The position numbers and the translations under genes are program-made. The notes under the pieces are model-generated. The model was not told the DNA's origin, did not search any database, and worked only from the letters and a program-made list of their open reading frames with translations. Shown here piece after piece: positions 27,553-36,827 of a DNA stretch of 56,902 nt (position 1 is its first letter; each line of letters opens with the position of its first letter). Origin of the DNA: RH-AL1 sp964245015 (GTDB lineage: Bacteria > Pseudomonadota > Alphaproteobacteria > Rhizobiales > Beijerinckiaceae); NCBI GenBank assembly GCA_964245015.1, contig CAXTMA010000002.1, positions 1 to 56,902 of the forward strand. The letters run 5' to 3'.

Positions 27553-27855
27553 TCAGAAGCGTTCGCGCAGACCATGGCGGCGATGCCGGCGCACGACGCG
27601 GCGCACGGTCTGCGTTTCGTAGATGGGCTGGTCGACGAACAGCTCGATCTCGGCGCGCGAGGGCACGGCGACGCAGGTGCCGCCGTAGCTCGGCTCGAAG
27701 CCGGGAGAACAGAAGTACTCGACCCTGGTCACGCCGGCGGCGGACGAGGGCAGGGCACCCGGCAACGCCTTGGCCGGCAGGCCGACGGCCGCCTGCGCCG
27801 CACCCACCAGGGTGGCGGCTGCCAATCCGAAACCGAGGCCGGCTGCGAGGCGCAT
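27553..27855 (-). CDS. Small secreted hypothetical protein
   Basis: The ~100-residue product starts MRLAAGLGFGLAAATLVGAA, a clear signal peptide, and has a mature part with two cysteines (EYFCSPGFEPSYGGTCVAV) likely to form a disulfide, ending in an arginine/histidine-rich tail (VVRRHRRHGLRERF). I do not recognise a family. The start is the second of two adjacent ATGs, chosen because GGAAG then sits a few bases upstream; the first ATG at 27858 is equally possible. It lies between nadK and the large exported hypothetical on the same strand, with about 150-200 bases on each side. Confidence 0.72.
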   Translation of the reverse strand: MRLAAGLGFGLAAATLVGAAQAAVGLPAKALPGALPSSAAGVTRVEYFCSPGFEPSYGGTCVAVPSRAEIELFVDQPIYETQTVRRVVRRHRRHGLRERF

Positions 27856-28059
27856 CATCTTCCAAATCCCGATCGGGGCGGCCCTACCGTCGGCCGGGTC
27901 CGGTCGCAAGGTTGCTCGACGCCGCGAGCCTAGTCGATCCCGCGCCGCGCGCCCAATGCGCAGTGCCGCTGCCGCGCAGATTGCCGGCCCCTGTGCCATC
28001 CCGGCCATAGCTGCCGGCCAAGGCCGGCGACAGGTATGGCCGGCAGCACGAAAGATCGC

Positions 28060-30048
28060 TCAGTTGCCGGCGGCGACCGTCAACTGGTCGAGAAGGGCGG
28101 CGGGATCGTTGAGAAGGCCGGCATCGGCGGCCCCGAGCCCGTTCGCCGCGGAAACAGCGATATGCAGCGGCGTCTTGGGATCGGCGATGAAGCGGGCCAC
28201 CGCTTCTTCGAGCGGCTTCAGCTTGGGCGGATCGCCGGCCATCGGCGGCAGCTTGTTGCGCACCATATCGATCACCGTGTCGCGCGCCTGCGCGACGCTG
28301 ACCCCGTCCTGCGTCGCCTTGAAGGCGAGCAGGCGATCGACCAGGCCATCGTCGTGGAGCGTCAGGTCGAACCCCTTGAACACCACGGACGCCGCCGCCG
28401 CCTTCTGCGCGTCGGCATCGCGCGAAACGATCGCGTCCGTCACCTTGCCGAGATCGAGCTTCAGCAGTGTCGATCCCATGCCGGTGCCCTCCATGCGCCA
28501 GTCGTTGATCTTCAACGTTTGGCTCGCCGCGTCGTAGCTGCTGGCAAGGCGGCTCGATATGTCGAGCTTGGGATAGCCGAGCGTCAGGAGCATCGGCGAC
28601 ATATCGGGCCGGATCGCCACCTCGACATGGTCGACGGTGAGCGTCGCGCTGGGCGGAAGGGCGTCGATCTTGGCGCCGGGCACGGCGAAGCCGGCGCGAG
28701 CCACCTCGAAATTGAGGCGCCGTTCCGGCTGGCCTGCGTCGGCGACGTTGAAATCGTAGACCAGTCCCGAAAGGTCGAAGCTGTTGAGAAGCGGCAGCGT
28801 TTTCGCGCCCAGCGAGGCCGGCAGCGTCAGTCCCTTCGCCTCGGCGCCGGCGAGAACGACCCTGCCTTGCGGTGCTTCGAAGCGGAACTTCTGCACGGCG
28901 AGGTCGCCGACCTGTCGATCATGGAAACCGCCGATGGCGATGCGGGCCAGTTGAAGAAGGTCGTTCTTGTTCGGGCCCTCGACGGGCGGTGTCGTGGCGA
29001 CGTCCTCGACCTGCAGCAGGGTGAAGGACAGGGAGTTGACGATGTCATCCAGGAAGGCGTCCACCGCCGGCTCTCCCGGCTTTCCCACGGCCAGCAGCAC
29101 GCTGCGCGCCTGCGTCACCAGCGCGAGGGGGCGCGCCTTCAGGCCCGTTTCCTTCAGGCTGGCCACGGTAAGCACCGGCTGGGCTTCGCCCGAGGTCAGC
29201 TTGACGGCGCTGACCGCGAAGGAGTCGGCCAACGCCTTCTGCGCTTCGTTATCGTCGGTCCGCGCGGTGGCGGCGACGTGCACGATCTGCCCCATGTCGA
29301 TGCCGGCCATCTCAACGCTGCCAACCTCGGCGGCGGTGGATCCTTTGCCGCTTTTCGTCTTCAGCGTGCCGGCGGCGGCGCTGCCGAGGGCCGCCCTGCC
29401 GTGCACCACGTTGGCGAGCAGCAACTGGGTCTGCCGCCAGTGCTGCTCGAAGTCGCCGCTCTGCGTGTCGGCCTTGATCTCGGGCACGGTGATGGACGCG
29501 GCGTCGAGTCGGCGCAACCTCGCTTCCACCGATTCGGCCGTCGTCGGATCCAGCAAGGCGGCAAGATCGGCGTTGCTCAGCGAGGTGCCGGCGAGCTCGA
29601 TCTTGGGGATGGTATAGGTCACGTTGTCGTAGGTGATGACGACGTTCTCGGCTGATGCCGTGCCGGGCGCCGCGAGGGACGGCGGCGCGCTGCCCGCCTC
29701 GGGCGACGCATCAGGCACGGCATCGCCGGAGGGAAACGCCCAAGCCGGCGACACCGGGGACAGCTTCGCGATCGAAGGCAGCCACGAGCGGCCGCCATCC
29801 AGAGCGAGCCGCAGGGCGGAGATGCGCACGCTGAGACGGCCGCTGTCGACCGCGATCCCGCGCAGGGTCACCTTTCCGCTGAGAACATCGACGGAGGTGT
29901 GGGCGACGCTGAGGCCGTTGCGGCCGTCGATGAGGCTGGCGATCGCCAGCCGGGTCCGCACCTGCGCCCCCAGCCCGGCGGCAGCGAGGGCGACGAACCC
30001 GGTCACGGCGGCGGCGGTGACCAGCTTGAGCGGACGAGGGATCATCAT
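28060..30048 (-). CDS. Large exported hypothetical protein, DUF945/AsmA-like features
   Basis: The 662-residue product starts with an uncleaved signal or single membrane anchor (LKLVTAAAVTGFVALAAAGLG) followed by a long beta-rich region: LSVAHTSVDVLSGKVTLRGI, NVVITYDNVTYTIPKIELAG, QKFRFEAPQGRVVL and DISSRLASSYD. The style of alternating strands and short helices recalls periplasmic AsmA/DUF945-like proteins, but I cannot name a family. The start is at ATG 30048 with GGAAA seven bases upstream; GTG 30060 is an alternative. The frame stays open much further upstream through erpA, but that part is a shadow of erpA in another frame. Confidence 0.82.
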   Translation of the reverse strand: MMIPRPLKLVTAAAVTGFVALAAAGLGAQVRTRLAIASLIDGRNGLSVAHTSVDVLSGKVTLRGIAVDSGRLSVRISALRLALDGGRSWLPSIAKLSPVSPAWAFPSGDAVPDASPEAGSAPPSLAAPGTASAENVVITYDNVTYTIPKIELAGTSLSNADLAALLDPTTAESVEARLRRLDAASITVPEIKADTQSGDFEQHWRQTQLLLANVVHGRAALGSAAAGTLKTKSGKGSTAAEVGSVEMAGIDMGQIVHVAATARTDDNEAQKALADSFAVSAVKLTSGEAQPVLTVASLKETGLKARPLALVTQARSVLLAVGKPGEPAVDAFLDDIVNSLSFTLLQVEDVATTPPVEGPNKNDLLQLARIAIGGFHDRQVGDLAVQKFRFEAPQGRVVLAGAEAKGLTLPASLGAKTLPLLNSFDLSGLVYDFNVADAGQPERRLNFEVARAGFAVPGAKIDALPPSATLTVDHVEVAIRPDMSPMLLTLGYPKLDISSRLASSYDAASQTLKINDWRMEGTGMGSTLLKLDLGKVTDAIVSRDADAQKAAAASVVFKGFDLTLHDDGLVDRLLAFKATQDGVSVAQARDTVIDMVRNKLPPMAGDPPKLKPLEEAVARFIADPKTPLHIAVSAANGLGAADAGLLNDPAALLDQLTVAAGN

Positions 30049-30185
30049 CAATGTTTCCACGCGGTCTCCACGCCGCCCTTGTCGGGGAGAGACCGCGCCC
30101 GCGCAAGCGGCCAAACAGGCCGCCGCGGCGAAAACCGGCCGCGACGGGGAAAACTTACGTGACGTGGTTGATGCCGACAGGCCGG

Positions 30186-30560
30186 TCAGATCGCGAAGCT
30201 GGTGCCGCAACCGCAGGACGCCGTCGCCTGCGGATTGTGGATCTTGAAGGCCTGACCCATCAGGTCGTTGACGAAATCCACCGTTGAGCCGCGCAGGTAT
30301 TCGAGCGACGTCGGGTCGATCAGCACGGTGGCGCCGTCGCGCCGCAGCACGAGGTCGTCGGTGTCGGCCGCGCCGACGATGTTGTAGGTGTATTGGAAGC
30401 CCGAGCAGCCACCGCCGTCGACGCCGATGCGAAGCGCGGCGCGCGGCGCCTCGGTCTTCAGGATGTCGGCGATCCGCCTCGCCGCCGCGGCACTGATGAG
30501 AACGGCATCGACGGCCGGCGCCTTGGTCGCCGCGCACTGCACCTGTGTATTCTCGACCAT
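30186..30560 (-). CDS. erpA: A-type iron-sulfur carrier ErpA
   Basis: ErpA delivers [Fe-S] clusters to target proteins. The product (about 124 residues) has the three conserved cysteines of HesB/IscA proteins, one in GVDGGGCSGFQY and two in the C-terminal SCGCGTSF. The rest of the family pattern is clear (LISAAAARRIADIL, VDFVNDLMGQAFKIHNPQA). Two adjacent ATGs follow GGGGAG; I take the second, 30560. It is divergent from the dGTPase-like gene, an arrangement common in Hyphomicrobiales. The erpA identity over other A-type carriers rests on this context. Confidence 0.93.
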   Translation of the reverse strand: MVENTQVQCAATKAPAVDAVLISAAAARRIADILKTEAPRAALRIGVDGGGCSGFQYTYNIVGAADTDDLVLRRDGATVLIDPTSLEYLRGSTVDFVNDLMGQAFKIHNPQATASCGCGTSFAI

Positions 30561-30842
30561 CATCTCCCCGCTCGCGGCTGCCTTCGCGACCGCCGATCTT
30601 GCGACCGCCGATCTTGCGATCACCGGTCAGGCGACAGGGTGGCGGGCTAGTTCGGACCGGCGAGGGCCGGGGTCCTTGCGCGCGCCACATGCACTAGATA
30701 CGTCCGGCGACGCCCCCGCGCAATGAGCGGGCAACCGGAGCCGTTTCCTTGTCGCCGACCCGTCCGCGCCCGCGTCGGATCCCGCCGCCGGGCGGGCAGC
30801 TGGCTGTCCGCGGAATGCGCTTGTCCGAGGAAGGCCGCCGCC

Positions 30843-32054
30843 GTGGATAGGGCCAGCTACGCCGCCAGCCCAGGGCGCAGCCCCGGCCGCCTCCTGCCCG
30901 AGCCGTCCTCGCCCACACGATCCGACTTCCAGCGCGATCGCGACCGCATCATCCATTCCACCGCCTTCCGCCGGCTCGCCCACAAGACGCAGGTCTTCGT
31001 GCCGCACGAGGGTGACCATTACCGAACCCGCCTCACCCATTCCATCGAGGTCGGACAGCTCGCCCGCGCCCTGTCGCGCTCGCTCCGCCTCGACGAGGAC
31101 CTGGCCGAAGCGGTGGCGCTCGCCCACGACCTCGGCCACACCCCGTTCGGGCACACCGGCGAGGAGGTGCTCGACGCCCTGATGGCCGGCGCCGGCGGCT
31201 TCGATCACAACGCGCAGACCCTGCGGGTGGTGACCAAGCTGGAGCGCCGCTACGCCGCCTTTGACGGCCTCAACCTGACCTTTGAGATGCTGGAAGGCCT
31301 CGCCAAGCACAATGGCCCGCTGCTCGACCGCGCCGGCTTCCCCGTCGCCGCCCACGCCCTGCGCGGGCTGCCCGGCATCTTCCGCGAGGTCGAGGCGCAG
31401 CTGAAACCGATCTGCCCGCTCGGCCTCGACCGATACGCCACCGCGGAAGCGCAGGCGGCCGCGCTCGCCGACGACATCGCCTACAACGCCCACGACCTCG
31501 ACGACGGGCTGCGCGCCGGCCTGTTCACGCTCGCCGAGTGCTGCGCCGTCCCCTTCCTCGCCGGCCTCCTCGACGACATCGCCGCCGCCCATCCCGGCCT
31601 CGACGACAGCCGCACCATTCACGAGCTGACACGCCGCATCATCACCCGCTTCGTCGAGGACGTCACGGCCGAGGGCGCGCGGCGGCTCGCCGGACTCGAC
31701 AGCCTCGACGCGGTTCGCGACGCTGGCCGGGCCGTGATCGCCTTTTCCCGCCCTGTGGCCAACGCCAAGGACGCCCTCAAGGCTTTCCTGTGGGCGCACA
31801 TGTACCGCGCCCCCGAGCTGGTCGCGATCCGCGAGCAGGCGGCGGAGGTCGTGCGCGACCTGTTCCTCACCTTTCGCGACGCGCCCGGGCTGATGCCGGC
31901 GGAATGGGCGGAGCGGGCCAATCCGCTCGACCATTCCGGCCGGCGCGAGCGCGTGGTGTGCGACTACATCGCCGGCATGACCGACCGATACGCCCTCGCC
32001 GAGCACCGCCGCCATTTCGCGGCGACGCCGGAGCTGCGCTACGGGGCGCGCTGA
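30843..32054 (+). CDS. dgt: dGTPase-like HD-domain triphosphohydrolase
   Basis: Proteins of this family hydrolyse dGTP or other dNTPs to nucleoside and triphosphate. The HD-domain motifs are complete: RTRLTHSIEV, HDLGHTPFGHTGEE (metal-binding HD at about residues 95-96) and DIAYNAHDLDDGL. The N-terminal SPTRSDFQRDRDRIIHSTAF is the family signature for the shorter alphaproteobacterial branch. I use GTG 30843, preceded by AGGAAGG with an eight-base spacer; a longer frame opens at 30723 but its extra residues look non-coding. A 98-bp repeat element follows the stop. Confidence 0.93.
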   Translation: MDRASYAASPGRSPGRLLPEPSSPTRSDFQRDRDRIIHSTAFRRLAHKTQVFVPHEGDHYRTRLTHSIEVGQLARALSRSLRLDEDLAEAVALAHDLGHTPFGHTGEEVLDALMAGAGGFDHNAQTLRVVTKLERRYAAFDGLNLTFEMLEGLAKHNGPLLDRAGFPVAAHALRGLPGIFREVEAQLKPICPLGLDRYATAEAQAAALADDIAYNAHDLDDGLRAGLFTLAECCAVPFLAGLLDDIAAAHPGLDDSRTIHELTRRIITRFVEDVTAEGARRLAGLDSLDAVRDAGRAVIAFSRPVANAKDALKAFLWAHMYRAPELVAIREQAAEVVRDLFLTFRDAPGLMPAEWAERANPLDHSGRRERVVCDYIAGMTDRYALAEHRRHFAATPELRYGAR

Positions 32055-32089
32055 GCCCGTTCTTTGACGCTGCCTGGGATCTGCGCTAA

Positions 32090-32187
32090 TCAGGTTTCAC
32101 AAAAATGCCCCGCGGTTTTGCGATCAAAACCTGCTGCCTATCAAGGAGCTAAGCGGATGGAGCGTTGGCCTGCCAACGCGAACCTGC
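32090..32187 (+). repeat. 98-bp palindromic interspersed repeat (family 1), copy 1
   Basis: This copy in the dgt-argS intergenic region begins CAGGTTTCAC and ends GCGAACCTGC, so its ends are imperfect inverted repeats. Inside are CCCCGCGGTTTTGCG, shared blocks AAAAC, AAGCGG and GAGCGTTGGCCTGCCAACG. The CGTTGG/CCAACG part forms a perfect six-bp hairpin. Aligned with the reverse complement of 44932-45029 it matches over the full length with only two one-base gaps. It lies about 95 bases upstream of the argS start and could affect its expression or simply be a selfish element. Confidence 0.85.
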
Positions 32188-32280
32188 TTGGGGCGCACGC
32201 ACCCCAAGCCATGACACACACGCCGACCGGCGCCGGGCAGGTCTTGCCGCCGCCGGCCCCTGCCGCAAAGCGCCGCCTCC

Positions 32281-34056
32281 ATGAACCTCTTCGCCCTTTT
32301 TCACGAGCGGGTCGCCGCCATCCTCGCCGGCTTCGCCGCCGATAACCGTTTGCCGGCCGGCCTCGATCCCGCCCGCTTCGTGGTCGAGCCGCCCCGCGAC
32401 CGGACCCATGGCGACCTCGCCACCAATGCCGCCATGGTGTTCGCCAAGGAGGCGAAGGCGTCCTTCGGCGGCCCGCGCCAGCTCGCGATGGCCGTCGCCG
32501 CGGCGCTGGCCGGTTTCGACGGCGTCGATCAGGCCGAGGTGGCCGGACCCGGCTTCATCAACGTCAGGGTGAAGCCCGAGGTTCTCGCGGTGATCCTGCG
32601 CGCCGCCCTGATCGATCCCGTCGGCTTCGCCCGACCGGCCGCGAGCCAGTCGGCGGCCCCGGTCAACGTCGAATACGTATCGGCCAACCCGACCGGCCCG
32701 ATGCATGTCGGGCACGGGCGCGGCGCCGTGTTCGGCGATGCCCTGGCAAGCCTGCTCAACTTCGCCGGCCACCCCGTGACGCGGGAATACTACATCAACG
32801 ACGCCGGGGCGCAGGTCGACGTGCTCGCACGCTCGGCCTTCCTGCGCTACCGCGAAGCGCTCGGCGACGAGATCGGCGCGATCCCGGACGGGCTCTACCC
32901 CGGCGACTACCTCAGGCCAATCGGCGCCGTTCTGGCCGCGACCCATGGCGACCGCCTGGTCGGCAAGGCCGAAGGCGAATGGCTGCCCATCGTGCGCGCC
33001 GCCGCCATCGCCGCGATGATGGAACTGATCCGCGACGACCTCGCCGCCCTGGGCATCCGCCACGACGTGTTCTTCTCCGAGCGCTCGCTCGTCCACGGCG
33101 CCGACGGCGACGCCGTGGCCGCCGCCATCGCCGATCTCGAAGCCAAGGGGCTCGTTTATCTCGGCCGCTTGCCGCCGCCCAAGGGACAGGCCGGCGAGGA
33201 TTGGGAGGACCGCGAGCAGACCCTGTTCCGGTCTTCGGGGTTCGGCGACGACGTCGACCGGCCGCTTCTCAAGTCGGACGGATCCTACACCTACTTCGCC
33301 GCCGATATCGCCTATCACCGGGTCAAGATCGGGCGCGGGGCGCGCGACCTCATCGACGTGATGGGCGCCGACCACGGCGGCTATGTCCGGCGCATGCAGG
33401 CCGCTGTGACGGCCTTGTCCGGCGGCGAGGCGACGCTCGACGTCAAGCTGTGCCAGCTCGTTCACCTCGTGCGCGACGGCGAGCCGGTGAAGATGTCCAA
33501 GCGCTCGGGTGACTTCGTCACCTTGCGCGAGGTGGTGGACGAGGTCGGCGTCGATGCCGTGCGCTTCATGATGCTGTACCGCAAGAACGACGCGCCGTTG
33601 GAGTTCGACCTCGCCAAGGTGCGGGAACAGTCGCGCGACAATCCCGTCTTCTACGTGCAATACGCCCATGCCCGCGCCGCCTCCGTGATGCGGCAGGCCG
33701 CGAGCGTCTTCCCCGACCTCGACATGAGCCCGGCCGCTTTGGCGACGGCGGACATGTCCCGGCTCGACGATGAGGGCGAACGCGCCCTGCTTCGCGAGCT
33801 GGCGCAGTTCCCGCGCGTGGTCGAGGCGGCGGCGCGGGCGCACGAGCCGCACCGCCTCGCCTTCTACCTGCACGATCTCGCATCGAGCTTTCACGGACAC
33901 TGGACGGCGGGTACCGCTCGGCCACAATTACGCTTTCTTAATGAGAAACAGAGAGAAACAACCTGTGTCCGTCTTGCCCTGGTTTCGGCCATCGGCGGCG
34001 TCATAGCGACAGGTCTTGGCATCTTGGGGGTGTCCGCACCGTCCGAGATGCGCTGA
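32281..34056 (+). CDS. argS: Arginyl-tRNA synthetase
   Basis: ArgRS charges tRNA-Arg. The 591-residue protein shows all class I motifs: the N-terminal Add1 domain (PRDRTHGDLATNAAM), NPTGPMHVGHGRGAVFGD with HVGH as the HIGH box, ADIAYHRVK, VMGADHGGYVRR, and VKMSKRSGD as the KMSKS box. The C-terminal anticodon-binding helices end ALVSAIGGVIATGLGILGV. A short stretch at about 33925-33965 (RPQLRFLNEKQRETT) uses AT-rich, rare codons such as TTA and AGA, unlike the rest of the gene. No strong ribosome site precedes ATG 32281. It heads an argS-SPOR-nagZ series. Confidence 0.97.
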   Translation: MNLFALFHERVAAILAGFAADNRLPAGLDPARFVVEPPRDRTHGDLATNAAMVFAKEAKASFGGPRQLAMAVAAALAGFDGVDQAEVAGPGFINVRVKPEVLAVILRAALIDPVGFARPAASQSAAPVNVEYVSANPTGPMHVGHGRGAVFGDALASLLNFAGHPVTREYYINDAGAQVDVLARSAFLRYREALGDEIGAIPDGLYPGDYLRPIGAVLAATHGDRLVGKAEGEWLPIVRAAAIAAMMELIRDDLAALGIRHDVFFSERSLVHGADGDAVAAAIADLEAKGLVYLGRLPPPKGQAGEDWEDREQTLFRSSGFGDDVDRPLLKSDGSYTYFAADIAYHRVKIGRGARDLIDVMGADHGGYVRRMQAAVTALSGGEATLDVKLCQLVHLVRDGEPVKMSKRSGDFVTLREVVDEVGVDAVRFMMLYRKNDAPLEFDLAKVREQSRDNPVFYVQYAHARAASVMRQAASVFPDLDMSPAALATADMSRLDDEGERALLRELAQFPRVVEAAARAHEPHRLAFYLHDLASSFHGHWTAGTARPQLRFLNEKQRETTCVRLALVSAIGGVIATGLGILGVSAPSEMR

Positions 34057-34149
34057 AGGACTCCCGCCCGACCAGCGAAGCCGCAGGGCCTTCGCTTGGG
34101 AGGCAAGCGTAACGGGCCGCCCCCGGGCTGCCGCGCGAGGGTTTTGAGT

Positions 34150-35766
34150 ATGAACGAGCCCGTGGTGAAGCAACGTCCGTCCATCGACCTCGACGACTTC
34201 GAGCGCCGGCTGCGCCACGCGTCCGCACCCGCGCCCGTCGGACGGAAGGGTGACCGGCATGGCGATCCGCTGGCCGAACTGGCGCGGCTCGTCGGCGAGC
34301 CCTACGATCCCTACGGCCACGTGTTCGCCGGGGAAGGCATGGCCGGCCATCCGCCGGCGAACCAGGGGCCGTATTCGGGCGCCCCCCGGTCCGCGGATCC
34401 CTACGCGTCCGAGCGTCGCGAGCCTGGTTTCGCCGGCGGGGCACCGCGGCTGTTCGGCGACTTCGCCGCCATCGAGGCTGGATTGCGCGGCAGCTCGCAC
34501 TCGCAGCACGATCGCCAGTTCACCCCGCAGAACCCGGCCGTCCCCGATCCGTCGGCCTACCACGCGCACGCCGGTTATTCCCAGGCTGATTATGCGCAGG
34601 CCGGCCACCCGCAGGCGGACCAGGCGAACTACGTGCAGGCCGGACAACCGCCGCTCGACGGCGAAGGGGAATGGACCGGCCCCTCCGTCGGCGAAGGCCT
34701 CGCCGCCGAGGGCTGGGACGGGCATAACGGCCGCCGCCCCGACACCGCGCGGGCGCGGCGTCCGATGATGCTGATGGCCGCCTCCATCGCCGTGGGCGTG
34801 ATCGGCATCGGCGCCGCCTTCGCCCTGAAGGGCCGGGTGTCGTCGAGCCCGCGCGAAGTCAAGACGATCATGGCCGATGCCTCGCCCACCAAGATCCAGC
34901 CGCCGCCCGACGCGTCGCCGGACGGCGGCGGCGACGGGGCCGCGTTCGGCAAGAGCGGGCAAGCCACGCCGGCCAAGCTGGTGAGCCGGGAAGAACAACC
35001 GGTCGACATCGCGCAGGCCGTGCAGGACAACGTCGCCCGCGCCGCCCAGATGAATCCGCCCACGGATGCGTCCACGGTGCCGGTGCCACCCTCGCCGGGA
35101 CAGATGCAGGCGCAAGCCTCCGGACGCGTCGATCCGACCGGCGATCCCGGGCAGGGCTTCGGCTTGGCGGAGATTCCCGCGCCCAAGCGCGTCAAGGTCG
35201 TCTCGGTGCGCCCGGACGGAACCATCCTGCCCAACGACGAACCGCCGGCCGCTGCCGCGCCGCGCCAGCCCGCCGGCAAAACCAGCGACCGCACCGGGCC
35301 CGTGGCCAAGGCGTCGACCCCGAAGCCGGTGACGGCCAAGACGACTTCGCGCGTCGCGTCCGCGGCCAAGCCGACCGACAAGAGCATCGACTCGCTGGCC
35401 GCCGGCGCGGACGACGCCCCGGCGACCAAGCCGGTGCGCAAGCCCAAGCCGCAGCGGGTCGCCTCGGCCGAACCCGGCGACGGGACCAGCGAAACCCCGG
35501 CCCCGGCCATGGACGAAAGCGGCGGCGGCTTCGCCGTGCAGCTCGCCGCGCCCGGCAGCGAGGCCGACGCCAGGGCTGCCTCCTCGCGCCTGTCGAAGAA
35601 GTTTTCCGACGCTCTCGGCGGCCATCGCATCGGCTTTCACCGGGCCGACAGCAACGGCAAGCCCGTGTTCCGCGTGCGGGTCAGCAGCCTGAGCCGGGCC
35701 GACGCCGTGAGCCTCTGCGAGAAGCTCAAGGCGGATGGCGGCAGCTGCTTCGTCGCCAAGAACTAG
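34150..35766 (+). CDS. SPOR-domain single-pass membrane protein
   Basis: This 538-residue protein has a long cytoplasmic, low-complexity N-terminal region with imperfect YxQAxxxQA-type repeats (HAGYSQADYAQAGHPQ), one membrane helix near residues 205-225 (MLMAASIAVGVIGIGAAFAL), a proline/alanine/lysine-rich periplasmic linker and a C-terminal SPOR domain (FAVQLAAPGSEADARAASSR, then GKPVFRVRVSSLSRADAV). SPOR domains bind septal peptidoglycan stripped of stem peptides, so a cell-division role is likely. It lies 93 bases after argS and only four bases before nagZ, forming a conserved argS-SPOR-nagZ arrangement. Confidence 0.92.
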   Translation: MNEPVVKQRPSIDLDDFERRLRHASAPAPVGRKGDRHGDPLAELARLVGEPYDPYGHVFAGEGMAGHPPANQGPYSGAPRSADPYASERREPGFAGGAPRLFGDFAAIEAGLRGSSHSQHDRQFTPQNPAVPDPSAYHAHAGYSQADYAQAGHPQADQANYVQAGQPPLDGEGEWTGPSVGEGLAAEGWDGHNGRRPDTARARRPMMLMAASIAVGVIGIGAAFALKGRVSSSPREVKTIMADASPTKIQPPPDASPDGGGDGAAFGKSGQATPAKLVSREEQPVDIAQAVQDNVARAAQMNPPTDASTVPVPPSPGQMQAQASGRVDPTGDPGQGFGLAEIPAPKRVKVVSVRPDGTILPNDEPPAAAAPRQPAGKTSDRTGPVAKASTPKPVTAKTTSRVASAAKPTDKSIDSLAAGADDAPATKPVRKPKPQRVASAEPGDGTSETPAPAMDESGGGFAVQLAAPGSEADARAASSRLSKKFSDALGGHRIGFHRADSNGKPVFRVRVSSLSRADAVSLCEKLKADGGSCFVAKN

Positions 35767-35770
35767 ACCT

Positions 35771-36781
35771 GTGCCCCGCGCCTTCGTCTGCGGCTGCCGC
35801 GGGCTCGCGCTTGGCGCCGACGAGCGGGCCTTCCTGAGGGAGGCCGACCCGCTCGGCGTGATCCTGTTCAAGCGCAACATCGAGGGGCCTGACCAGGTCC
35901 GCGCGCTGACGGCGGAGATCCGCTCGGCGCTCGGCCGCGACGAGGCGATGGTGCTGGTCGATCAGGAGGGCGGACGGGTGCAGCGCCTCGCCGCACCTCA
36001 TTGGCGCCGTCACCCAGCCGCCGCCCGCTTCGCAGCCGTAGCCGACACGGCCGCACGGATCGCGGCCGTCCGCCTCGGCGCCCGGCTTCTCGCCGCCGAG
36101 CTGCGTGCCGTCGGCATCAATGTCGATTGCATGCCTGTGCTCGACGTGCCGGTCGCCGGCGCCCACGACATCATCGGCGACCGGGCCTACGCCCGCGACC
36201 CTTCGCTCGTCACGACCCTCGGCCGCGCCGCCGCCGACGGCCTCCTCGACGGCGGCGTGCTGCCGGTGATGAAGCATGTGCCCGGCCACGGCCGGGCGGC
36301 GGCGGACAGTCACATGGCCCTGCCGGTCGTCGAGGCCTCGCGCGACGAGCTGGAGGCCTCCGATTTCGAGCCGTTCCGCCGCAACCGCGACCTGCCGGCG
36401 GCGATGACCGCGCATGTGGTCTATGCCGCGATCGATCCCGAGCGCCCGGCGACGATCTCGCCGGTGGTGATCCGCGACGTGGTACGCGGCGCCATCGGCT
36501 TCGACGGCCTGCTGTTCAGCGACGACCTGTCGATGAAGGCCCTGCAGGGCAGCTTCCGTGACAAGGCGACCCGGCTCTTCGCCGCGGGGGTCGACGTCGC
36601 CCTGCACTGCAACGGTGAGCGGGCGGAGGCCGAAGAGGTCGCCGCGGTGGCGCCCGTGCTGGCGGAGGCCGCTGCGATCCGGGTCGAGCGCGCCCGCGCG
36701 GCCCTGCGCCGTCCGCAGGCGGACTTCGACCGGGCGGCGGCCGCGGACATTCTCGATCGCGTGCTTGCGGCCTCGGCCTGA
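35771..36781 (+). CDS. nagZ: Beta-N-acetylhexosaminidase NagZ
   Basis: NagZ removes N-acetylglucosamine from cytoplasmic anhydromuropeptides in cell-wall recycling. The GH3 family pattern is clear: PLGVILFKRNIE, LVDQEGGRVQRL, DCMPVLDVP, MKHVPGHGRAAADSHMALP with the catalytic His loop, and FDGLLFSDDLSMKAL with the nucleophile aspartate. GTG 35771 is taken as start since homology begins at once; the upstream reading is the end of the SPOR gene in another frame. The 336-residue length is typical. It is tightly linked to the SPOR-domain gene, consistent with peptidoglycan metabolism. Confidence 0.96.
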   Translation: MPRAFVCGCRGLALGADERAFLREADPLGVILFKRNIEGPDQVRALTAEIRSALGRDEAMVLVDQEGGRVQRLAAPHWRRHPAAARFAAVADTAARIAAVRLGARLLAAELRAVGINVDCMPVLDVPVAGAHDIIGDRAYARDPSLVTTLGRAAADGLLDGGVLPVMKHVPGHGRAAADSHMALPVVEASRDELEASDFEPFRRNRDLPAAMTAHVVYAAIDPERPATISPVVIRDVVRGAIGFDGLLFSDDLSMKALQGSFRDKATRLFAAGVDVALHCNGERAEAEEVAAVAPVLAEAAAIRVERARAALRRPQADFDRAAAADILDRVLAASA

Positions 36782-36782
36782 T

Positions 36783-36803
36783 CGGCCGAAACTGCTTCGG
36801 CCG
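36783..36803 (+). other. Hairpin between nagZ and scpA
   Basis: Directly after the nagZ stop, CGGCCGAA and TTCGGCCG form an eight-bp perfect stem around a five-base loop. No T-run follows, so it may be a partial terminator, an mRNA stabiliser or a coincidence of GC-rich sequence. Confidence 0.4.
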
Positions 36804-36827
36804 GGTTGGCCGGCCGGGCCGGAACGT

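Noticed and set aside
32064..32345. Plus-strand frame between dgt and argS
   Set aside because: It consists of the 98-bp repeat and the argS leader; the product resembles nothing and overlaps the argS start.
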